From: Coffea arabica
Taxonomy: Eukaryota > Streptophyta > Magnoliopsida > Gentianales > Rubiaceae
Direction: 5' to 3'
DNA: 64,000 nt
NCBI RefSeq assembly: GCF_036785885.1
Contig: NC_092326.1
Span: forward strand, 38,278,287-38,342,286
Of the stretch, positions 49,331 through 59,000 are shown one piece after another. Below the pieces are notes generated by a model. It was not told the DNA's origin, ran no database searches, and was given only the letters and a program-made list of their open reading frames with translations. The stretch's first letter is position 1; every line of letters begins with the position of its first letter. Made by a program: the position numbers and the translations under genes.

Positions 49331-51407
49331 CTTTTTTGTTTTTTCCAAACATAATTTGAGTTACCTAAATTGTAAAATTTTCATTTATTAATAGGAATAA
49401 GAAAATGTCACCAACTTAGTATAATCAAAATCACTCGCTTCCCTAAATGATCTCTAGATCAAGAAAATTTGCATCTCTATCATTTTATCAATTTAGTATT
49501 AGTGAGAATTTAAAAAGAAGTTGCTTTTTTTTTTTCAAAGATATTTGTGACAATTTCAAATTTCTATGCTGGAAACTGCTGCGGGAAATATGTTGTTCAT
49601 TGAGGATTGTTTCAAATGCTGATATACAAAAATGGGATATCAATGGTGCAAATGTAAGATGGACAAAAAGGAAAGTTAATTGGCCTATTTTTACTGTCTT
49701 TTTGAACCTAGGAAGCAAAACTTCTTCTTAAGCATGTCCTGCATGGGTTTTAATCGTTGATAGATAGCCATCCTTTTTTTCTTTTAATGGTCAAGCTTTA
49801 CTCTTTCAAAACCATAAATCTACAATTCTCCTGAATGGTGCATTCTTCTATATCCAATTCTTTGGTTGCATGTGGCTGAATTAGACAACTGAGGAATTGA
49901 ACTGGGATTTCTGTTCTTCTTGCCAATGTTCTGAAATCATTCTTGCTTTGATCTCCTAGTCTTATCTGTATGAAGCCAGCATGCGATACTTTTTTTGTTT
50001 TTTTTGGCAGAAAATGAGGCAACATTGGTTGAGTGGTGCAGTAAGGGTCATATCCGGTGCTTCTAACTGTCACCTACAATGAAAGATTCTGGATGAAGCT
50101 GGGTTGGAAGGAGGAGGTGCCAAGCTGGGAATAATCATGATGCAGAGAATTTTAGCTCAAGGGTGGAAGAATGTGGATGAAACTTTTTGTACAAATGAGC
50201 AGGGAATTGCTATCATGCAGCTTGTTTTGCGTATCCTTTTGTAGCAGAAAGTGAGGAGGCTGAAGCAAAACTCTTATATAATCTTGTCATTGCAGAAAGT
50301 ATGAATTTTATTATCAGTATGGAAACTCTTAATGGTACTATAAAGGCCTAAAACTTAACTTCGACAACAAAAGCGACCGTTGTTGGCAAGGTGACTGAAA
50401 TCGAAGCCTTCCAAACTTTTTATAACATTAAAAAAGAAAAAAATAGTATTGTTGATTACAAATGCGAATTGCTGTTTTAATTTTTTTTTCCATGAAAATA
50501 GCTAGTTTTCACACAAATATGTTTAATCCTTAAAATCATTCTAGAATTTGGTTGGCAGAATAAACACAAAATAAATTAATACTTTAGAATTCAAAACAAA
50601 TAGGGACCTTTTAAGTGAAGGTTGATCAGAGTTATTTTATGTCGTGGAGATTTTTATCTAAAGAGTTCTCAGTTTCCTTAAAAAAAAAAAAAAAAAAAAA
50701 GAGTTCTCAGTGAGGATTTGTCTTAAATTTATGAAACCTGACATGCAATTCTAAGATTGGTGTCCAAAGAAAAATTTCCACTTTCATCAAAATTATTACT
50801 CACTAGTTTGTTGGGCATCAATTTGAGACTAATATTTTCCCCATGCCTTGGCATGGTTTATTTATTGTGAATTTGTACAAGCATGAATAGTTTAAATAAG
50901 AAAAATTAGCAATGATCCCACATATTCATTTACATTAATTTAGAAAATTAATGTATTTTAAATGTTTATCTATCATACTAATTTTTAAAAAGTTCTTTAC
51001 ACATTTTACTATGATATAGAAGTATTCATCAAATATTGTTATGCATGTCAAAAAAATTGATAAATATTGTTTTTTAATAGACATTCTTTTAGATAATTAA
51101 AACTTTTATAATGACCATAAACCTAGAACTACATATTTATACTTAGTTAAGTACAAAAGATCCAACAATTTATTTTCTTCATCAACAAATATTTAGTAAC
51201 CAATAATATTGGTAAATCTATCCATATAATAGTTAATTTTTTTTTATTATGCTAAGTTAATCCATATGATTAAAAACCATACGAGTTCATCAAAAGAGCT
51301 GATATTGTTGGAAGAGAGTGGAACTATAACAACAAATAATTCAAATTTATTTAAAAAGATAAAATTATTAGAGGAGTGAGAAACTGTAATAAAACTAAGA
51401 ATTAATA
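49331..51407. other. Intergenic, with a possible RNase H-like scrap
   Basis: Around 50060-50330, AESEEAEAKLLYNLVIAES can be read, reminiscent of the acidic helix of plant RNase H-like domains, but frames break and no core is complete. A short poly(A) insertion at 50674-50700 is listed separately. Otherwise AT-rich. Confidence 0.35.
50660..50711 (+). mobile_element. Poly(A) retroposon stub with target duplication
   Basis: AAGAGTTCTCAGT occurs on both sides of TTCCTT plus about 21 A. This looks like a retroposition event so truncated that little more than its tail was copied. Confidence 0.6.
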
Positions 51408-51543
51408 TTTTATATACTGTCAGTGTGTACATATACTGATGGATTTAGATGCGTGTTATATCATCTCATCTTGAATTTGAATATCAAATTTTGCATATAT
51501 GGTGTGCATCTAGATCAATTAATGTATACACTAACAGCGCATA
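51408..51543. mobile_element. MITE-like element abutting the tandem array
   Basis: It starts TTTTATATACTGTCAGTGTG and ends GTATACACTAACAGCGCATAA, whose reverse complement matches the start. The body has ATCATCTCATCTTGAATTTG. The 90-bp tandem array begins within a few bases of its right end. Confidence 0.6.
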
Positions 51544-51546
51544 ACA

Positions 51547-52257
51547 ATTTACTTTCAAACTAATTATAAAAAAGCTGGATACAAATACGAGTAAAACGCA
51601 TACAAGTATGGATAAAACATCCATTAAATCTTTTCATTTACTTTAAAACTAATTATAAAAAAGTTGGATACACATATGGGTAAAACGTAGACAAATATGG
51701 ATAAAACATCCATTAAATCATTTCATTTACTTTAAAATGTCCATTAAATCTTTTCATTTACTTTAAAACTAATTATAAAAGGGTAGGCTACAAATATGGG
51801 CAGAACGTAGACAAATATAGATAAAACGTACATTAAATTTTTTCATTTACTTTAAAACAACCATTAAATCTTTTCATTTACTTTAAAACTAATTATGAAA
51901 GAGTCGGATACAAATATGGGCAAAACGTATACAAATATGGATAAAACATCCATTAAATCTTTTCATTTACTTTAAAGTTAATTATAAAAGAGTTAGATAC
52001 AAATATGGGTAAAACGTATACAAATATGGAAAAAATGTCCATTAAATCTTTTCATTTACTTTAAAACTACTTTTAAAGAGTCGGATACAAATATGGCAAA
52101 ACGTATACAAATATGGATAAAACATCCATTAAATCTTTTTATTTACTTTAAAACTAATTATAAAAGAGTTGGATACAAATATGGGCAAAACGTATACAAA
52201 TATGGATAAAACGTCCATTAAATCTTTTCATTTACTTTAAAACTAACTATAAAAGAC
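51547..52257 (+). repeat. Minisatellite array of about 90-bp units before the MADS-box gene
   Basis: About eight units. The anchor word TTTTCATTTACTTTAAAA, or a close variant, recurs at about 51631, 51751, 51871, 51960, 52049, 52137 and 52225, so the period is 88-90 bp, with an extra 30-bp partial repeat in two early units. A typical unit reads CATTTACTTTAAAACTAATT, ATAAAAGAGTTGGATACAAA, TATGGGCAAAACGTATACAA, ATATGGATAAAAC then TCCATTAAATC. The word ACAAATATGG occurs ten times exactly and more often with one change; it differs from a perfect CArG box (CCAAATATGG) at one base. The last unit ends about 30 bp before a TATA box. Confidence 0.92.
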
Positions 52258-52286
52258 AATAATTAAGCAATCCCTTGGCTTTCAAC

Positions 52287-52293
52287 TATAAAT
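52287..52293 (+). promoter_or_regulatory. TATA box of the MADS-box gene
   Basis: TATAAAT in the context CAACTATAAATTTGC lies 50 bp before the start codon and about 30 bp past the end of the tandem array, so the array occupies the core-proximal promoter. Confidence 0.6.
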
Positions 52294-52343
52294 TTGCATA
52301 CAGAACAGAGAGACACATTCCTGAGTTCACTTGTTGAAAACTC

Positions 52344-52886
52344 ATGGGAGATAAGCAGATGAAAGGTCGTGAAAAAATTGAGATGAAAAAGATAGAAAAG
52401 GAGGATGATCTGTATGCTAGTTTTACCAAGCTAAGAAATGAGCTTTTCAAGGAAGCAAGTGAACTTTGCACGGAATGCAAAGTTGACATTGGAGTCATAA
52501 TTTTTTCTCCAACTGGTGAGCCACACTCTTTCTTCCATCCAAATGCAGACAAAGTTGTGAATCGATTTCTGAGGAGGGACATGCCTAGGGACGATGCAGA
52601 TCAACTTGCTGAGGCCCTTGCTCGAGCTAGAGTTGAACAGCTCGAGCAACAACTTCATGAGCTTGAAGTTCAACAAGAGATTGAAGAAGAACGAGCCAAG
52701 AAGTTGGATGAACTTTTTGCCCAGGATGGCATTGTTGGTTGGCCTGGTGTGCCAATTGATCAAATGGATATGGAAATGGTAACAAATCTGGAGTCAAAGA
52801 TAGACAATCTGCTTCTCCAATTGGAGGAACATGCCAAGAAGTTGACAGAAGAGGCTTCATCAAATGTTCCCCCCAGCAAGATTTGA
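52344..52886 (+). CDS. Type I (M-alpha, AGL62-like) MADS-box protein with degenerate DNA-binding helix
   Basis: Single-exon frame of 180 residues, the usual form of type I MADS genes, which act mostly in gametophyte and endosperm. The MADS domain (7-66) is recognisable: KGREKIEMKKIEK, then FKEASELCTECKVDIGVIIF and SPTGEPHSF. The helix that touches DNA is changed: family RQVTFSKRRxGLxKKA reads LYASFTKLRNELFKEA here, with acidic D21-D22 before it, losing several basic contacts. A coiled-coil-like region follows (about 85-125; ALARARVEQLEQQLHEL) and a second helix (147-170). There is no K-box, as expected for type I. The start is the first in-frame Met after the TATA box. Possible roles are a dimer partner with weak DNA contact, or a decaying duplicate; the frame is fully open. 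Confidence 0.88.
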   Translation: MGDKQMKGREKIEMKKIEKEDDLYASFTKLRNELFKEASELCTECKVDIGVIIFSPTGEPHSFFHPNADKVVNRFLRRDMPRDDADQLAEALARARVEQLEQQLHELEVQQEIEEERAKKLDELFAQDGIVGWPGVPIDQMDMEMVTNLESKIDNLLLQLEEHAKKLTEEASSNVPPSKI

Positions 52887-54710
52887 TTCTTAGTCTAATC
52901 TTCTGGATACATTTGTGATGGGATCATAATAAACATAGCCGCATTTCTTTCCCTTCTGTTCACCCCATCATTATTGTTATTATTACTGCTATTGCTATTA
53001 TTGTTGATGTAGCTTATGCACTTTTTACTGAAAATAAATCAAGCTATTTGTTATCTTTAAAACCTGTTCCTTTGGAAGTTGCAATTGCTGTTCATCATTA
53101 TTTTTCTGTGTCAAGCTCAAATTTTCTGCTTCACCCCACATTGCACACCCCCCCCCCCCCCCCCAAAAAAAACCACCTTAATGTTCCTTGGCCTACAAAC
53201 GCCTATAGGCTGCAAGATTTAGAGGTTCAGTGAGCCTCTACAACCATCAGAATGAACAAATATACAGCACAGAACAAATTCAGCCTATATATTATATGTA
53301 CATCTGTATTAAAAATAAAAGTGTAGCCAAATGCTGAATTTGTAGGTACAATTTGTTCAGAAGTGTGTACAGCATCAATCCAAACCGTGTATTTTCAAAA
53401 GCTTTCGCTCTTGACCACAAATTGTTCTGTACAACAACTTCTATGATTCTAGAGGCCCCAGATTCATATTCATCCAGGAAGCTGGAAAGGGTTCAATCCA
53501 AGTAAAGATGGATAAGTACATGCATGGCTACTCAATTTATCTAATTACTCTTGAAGATAAGGAAAGATATATGGCTATTCTACACTAAAGTTTTGAAGAC
53601 CATTAGCACAATATCTTCTGCTTATCTCGGCACGGCAAACCATAATTCTTCACTTTAATAGCTAACAGAATTTAGCAAATCACTTAAAAAGTAGAGCAAA
53701 ACCAACTACGGGAAGAGCACGGATTCTTTCCTCTAATTCATATCATGAAGTTTCTGAATATGAATCACATGCAAGAATCACATGCAACAGATATTTAAGA
53801 ATAAACCTTGGAACAAGTCAATTGCCAAAGTTCTTCTGAATGCAGTTTCTGACTCAGCTGCATTTTTCTTGTTACCAGCTTGGCTGCATCATATTGTAAA
53901 AGACACTAGCATCAAAGATATTCACATTTAACCTCTTACAGCAAGCCATTAATAACAGCACAAAAAAAAAATTTAAAAATCAAAACTTGTGAAGCCAAAA
54001 AAAAAAGAACCACCTTCAGATTTTTTACCTGCAACGTATAATTGAAACTTTCCAAGCATTAAGAGAAAAAGAGACAGCAACAAATCCTAATCCAAAACTT
54101 AATTCATATTTTTGGACTGGTTTGATATCAAGTGTTCCTCTTTTCATCAATATAACTTCATGGTAGAATTCTTTTTCATAAACTTGAAGAATTCAGAACG
54201 AAAAACAGAACTCAAGAGGAAGTGAACTGTATCAGAGAAAGAAGGGCTTTTGATGAAGGCTTTGAAGGGATGGATCCGTCAGTGATCTGGGCTTCTGGGG
54301 AGTCTGGATAGCGATGGCAAGGAGTTTGATTGGACGGGGAAGACAGATTCAAAGGCTTATCCTTAATTTCAGTAAAAAGATTCCTAGTTTCTTTCTTTCT
54401 TAATGAAAAGCCAGGCAGTTCCTTAATTTTTTTCTTTGTGTGGAAGAAAGTAATAAGTTGCTAAAAAGAAAAGAATAACTATCAGCAAAAAAAAAGAATT
54501 AATCGGACAAATTCTCCGATTAATTTTCACAAGAGTTTTATCTGCTAGTAATTTATTTGGTTTGCAGACTTCTTGTAGTTACTAGTTAGGGATAGTTTCT
54601 GACCAGTCAAGTCAAATATTTGTACCAAGTTTCTTGATCCAAATGCAAATAGGGATCAAACTTTTTCTTGCCAACCAAATCTACGTAAGAAAGTGACTTA
54701 TTTTTTGTCT
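52887..54710. other. Intergenic downstream of the MADS-box gene
   Basis: It has AATAAA-type signals (AATAAAC near 52930; AAAATAAATC near 53032) and a C-run at 53150-53164. No further gene is seen; 53230-54400 is anonymous. Confidence 0.45.
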
Positions 54711-54830
54711 TGTTTTGGATAGGTGATTGGAAAGTGTTGACGTACGTGCGAGATTAAAATAGCGATTAAAACATGCGCCCATGAAAAAAAAGTGAAAATT
54801 TTTTAATAGAAAATTGCAATCCAAATACCA
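54711..54830. mobile_element. Short MITE with TTGGAT/ATCCAA ends
   Basis: It starts TGTTTTGGATAGGTGATTGG and ends AAATTGCAATCCAAATACCA, with an AT-rich body. It is related in ends to the other GTTTGGAT elements of the window. Confidence 0.5.
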
Positions 54831-54862
54831 CCTTACTTTCTCACGTAATTTTTCTTCCATTC

Positions 54863-55043
54863 TTTTTTTTTTTTTTTTTTGTCAACACAGCAGTGTCCGG
54901 ATCAAGACCGGAAGGAGGCCCGACTAATTCCCTGCGTCTGGAGTACAGCGCCACCCCAACCGCACCTAAGCGTTAAGTGAGATTCGACCCCACGACCTAT
55001 GAATGCCGGAAGTAGCCACAAACCGCGTGATCTAGCTCGGGGC
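54863..55043 (-). mobile_element. tRNA-derived SINE (Au-like) with 10-bp target duplication
   Basis: On the minus strand it reads GAGCCCCGAGCTAGATCACG (A-box region), GTGGGGTCGAATCTCAC (B-box), then GAATTAGTCGGGCC and CCGGACACTGCTG, and ends in an A-run. It is flanked by a perfect 10-bp repeat, TCTTCCATTC, at 54853-54862 and 55044-55053. The tail words match those of the SINE at 17217-17384. Confidence 0.88.
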
Positions 55044-55053
55044 TCTTCCATTC

Positions 55054-55900
55054 AATCATAGCAATGTTTGTTTAAAATTTTGTTCATAAAAGAAAAGCTC
55101 CAATTATTTTTTTGTGAAATAGAAATAAAATTTTCACTAATTCTTTTTTAAATAAATGATAACATAATATTCTAACAGACAACTAGAATGTATCAAGTAA
55201 ACGGTGTACAGCGAATATACTTGATTAAACCTATTTTTCCTCTCGAATGTACATGATTTGTTTTTCAAGATCCAATTTTGCCAAAAGGAACCATTACTTG
55301 TATCTTACTTATTTAGTTTGAAGTTAAATATCTTAATTATATTTATCGTTCATCCCAAGATTAATTGAATATTTTTTTTAAACATTTGATCACATATGTT
55401 AGTTGTCAACTTCACAAATTTGCTACCATCAATGTTGTAATGCATGTAAATGGCTTCACATATCCAAAAAAAAAAAAAAAAAAATCTTTGTAAATATCAA
55501 TTAATTAGTTCAATTTTAAGCACTTGTTGCTTTTTCCATTATTATAAACATTTTAAATCATTCAGCGGCTTAATGAATGTACGTAATTTTCACTTTTTTC
55601 CTTAATTATTGAGTGTAACTATATTGCAATTAAGTACGATTTCTTGTATTTTAATTTTAGAATAAGAGAGTTATTGTTCTTTTCATATTTAATAGATTTT
55701 TGGTTGAATCCAATCTTATTAATTGTATTTTTATTTTGTTCGATAGAAATAGTTTTTTTTTCTATATAGTTAAATAATCATACAACAAAACACAAAAGCA
55801 AAAACAAAAAGGGCAAAAACAGTCTATACCCAGCCGGCCAGCCCACTTGTCCTTCCCCCGCGGCATCCTTCAGAAACTCAGGAACCCTAACCCCTCCTTC
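55054..55900. other. Upstream region of SUF4
   Basis: AT-rich with an A-run near 55468; no gene. The last part (from about 55830) becomes GC-richer and contains a telo-box-like GAACCCTAACCCC at 55880, common near plant housekeeping gene starts. Confidence 0.45.
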
Positions 55901-55908
55901 CTGTTCTC

Positions 55909-55927
55909 CTCTCTCTCTCTCTCTCTC
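55909..55927 (+). promoter_or_regulatory. CT-repeat in the SUF4 leader
   Basis: About nine CT units lie 80 bp before the start codon, typical of plant 5' leaders and pyrimidine-patch initiators. No clear TATA box was found upstream. Confidence 0.5.
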
Positions 55928-56009
55928 GCCTAGAAACCTTAAGACTTCAATTCAGTGGCGTTTAATTTGTCCAATCGATCGATTGAATCGAATTTGAATT
56001 GACAGTTGA

Positions 56010-59000
56010 ATGGGGAAGAAGAAGAAGAGAGCTCAGACATCGAAGGTGTGGTGCTATTATTGCGATAGAGAGTTCGAGGACGAGAAGATTTTGGTGCAGC
56101 ATCAGAAGGCCAAGCATTTCAAGTGCCATGTCTGCCATAAGAAGCTCTCCACCGCCGGCGGTATGCAAATCCACGTCCTCCAGGTCCATAAAGAAAACGT
56201 CAGCAAGTATGCATTACTATTCTCTTTATCGATCACAAAACACCGAAGTTGAAATTTGATAGTTGTGATATCTTTGGGCAGAAGTTTATCGCTTTTTACT
56301 TGGCGCAGCTTTCAGAAGTGGTTAAATTAGATGCTTTTAGTCAATTTTGTTGCAGTTTTGTAATGATTTTTTTTCATGGTTGTGATTTTGATATCTTGGT
56401 TGTTAAGGGGTTCGAATGCTGGTTGTTGTTAGTAGCTGATGGGGCTAGGTATGAATTTGAAGATGCTTTTTTTCCCTTTTTGGGCTAATTTTTTTCAATT
56501 GTCTAAATGTGATTAATTGGAAAAGGATTAGTAAGTTTGAGCATGCCAAAGGCCATGAAAAAAAAAGTTTAAATACGTGGAGTGGGACTCTAATGCTAGT
56601 ATGAGCAATCTTGTGCACGGAAGCATTACATTTGTGGAATGTGTGAGAATTATATCAGGAAGTTTAAATTAGTTGCTATGTTTAATTATCTTTAGTGGAT
56701 ATTCTTGTGGTGTTGAAGTATTTGGAATTGCATTGGCCTTTATTCTGCTTGATAGGTTAATGAAGCAAAGTAGTAGATAAATTTTTTTTCTTGGTAAACT
56801 AGATAGTTTAAGCTTAAGAGGTGACTGGTTGAATGTCTACAATCTGTTGCAAGTTTATTAATGTAATGACCTCATACACTAATCTGGCTCATTAGGTTGA
56901 AATTGGTGGTCATATGTGTATATTGGTTCTTTGTTATGTCACTTGCTGCACTCACCATTTAATTCAGAATTAGTTCTTTTTAGAAGTGACACGTTCAAAC
57001 CCAGTTTTTGAACCGAGGTTTACTGAATCAGCGATCATTTTTAGTTTAGTGAAGCTTGCAATATAAGCCTAGCTGGAAATATCATGCTTAAGGCCCGTAT
57101 TTAGTGGATGTAAGATCTAGTATAGTGTTAAACCGGTGAAGTGAGAGATAAGCCAGAAAAATTGTTTAAGGACCTAACCGTTTGAAGGTGCGTGTTCTTA
57201 GTAATTAGGATGATGGTTGGTAATTTTGGGAAAAAGTGAACAGACAAGAAGGTAATTGACTGTTGTTGCGAAAGATCAGAAGCTTTTGTGCCTTGCATTG
57301 AGATCCAACTAAACCAGGTTGACAGTAACAATCACTTGTAACGTTACTATTATCAATTGAACAGGGTTGGAAAAGGTGGAGAGAGTTGTGGTCAATAGCT
57401 TTTCTGTTAACGGGAGAGAAAAATATAATGTATGCTTACTTAGGTTCTCAAAAATAGCTACTCAAGCTTGTGTTTTGTTCAATGATATCCGCCTCAGAAC
57501 AAGAACTATATGATCACCCCTTTCATTCAAGCTTACTTAGGTTCTCAAAAATAGCTACTCAAGCTTGTGTTTTGTTCAATGATATCTGCCTCAGAACAAG
57601 AACTATATGATCTCCCCTCAGAACAGGAACTATAAAGGAAGATGAAATTGATAAAAACATCACTGGGTGGAGAATGATGAGAATATAGGAATATACAAGT
57701 GCAAATATAGTGGGAAACAAGCACTTTATCATAGATTTGCTCGCTTCTTGAATTTTATGATCACATCTTTCTGATGAAAATTGTGGGAACTGCAATGAGA
57801 TGAAGTGTTAGAAGATGATAGCTTGTGCCTGGATGGTAATCATTATAATCTGCTTCGTATCATGTGTAGAGTTTATTCTTCCTTAGGCAAGTCAGAGAAT
57901 AGATGTAGATTATCGAATCAAGAGTGGGATACTAGGTGGTGCACTCCATGCCTGGGTATTGGCATATATTTTTCCACTTTTCAACTGACAAAAAATGAGG
58001 AATTAGTTAGTCTAGTTGAAATTTGAATCGAGAGGCAAGCATGTAATATTGATTGCTCAATGCGAATTTCCTTTTGCTCATTCATGTTCTCTCTTTGTTT
58101 ATCACTCATTTATTATATCAATTTTTGGCTCTGCACTCACTTGTAAAGTGAGTACTAACATCACTGTTAAAGATCTAGAACTGAAGTGCTAAAGCCTTTT
58201 TCTGTTTTTATTGGTGAACGAATTTTTGCTTACAGCCAACAATATTTTGCAGGGTTCCGAATGCAAAACCTGGTAGGGAATCCACAGATATTGAAATATA
58301 TGGAATGCAAGGAATTCCACCTGACATTCTGGCAGCTCATTATGGAGAAGAAGGTACTGTTGGTATATGATTAGTTGTAAAATGAATTGATGATTACAAA
58401 TATGAAAGGGTTATAGTGCCATGGGAGTGTAAGTTAATACAATAATCATATGTACTTTAACTTTGGTAAGGGATGGATTAGTAGCAGACGTGTGTTATGG
58501 TTAATTGTAGATGGAGTGAAGATTAGAAACCTTCTTCTTCTTCTTGGTTCCCATTGAAACTTGAAAACAGAAATGCTTGAGGGCATTACATTGTCATAAG
58601 GAATTGTTGTTGACTTTTTGTATTCTCAATAAATCTTCAGTTCCTCTAATGTTTTTTGTGGTGGTTTAATGAGTGATTCCCTTACATTCCTTCTTTATAT
58701 GCATTTTTCATGTTACAAAGCAGAGAATAGCCTTTTATCTTTTGTCATGTACTATGGGCAAATGCTGTTTATTTGGCCCTATGGAAAGATGTTAGGAGAA
58801 GGAAAATTGTTATGTTGGTCTTGCAAAAGCCTGCCATTCATCAAGTAGCATTTTCTTTTATTGCTCATGGTGCAGATTATGTTTGTGGTTACTGTTTCTG
58901 ACTCCTGTTCATCTTGCAGATGATGAGGCACCAGCTAAAACTCCCAAGGTGGAAATTCCACCAACCCAGGTTGGTGGTGTGGTTCAGGGCTCATTAGGCG

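Noticed and set aside
51547-52257. Regularly spaced repeats reminiscent of a CRISPR array
   Set aside because: The units are contiguous, with no unique spacers, in a plant nuclear promoter.
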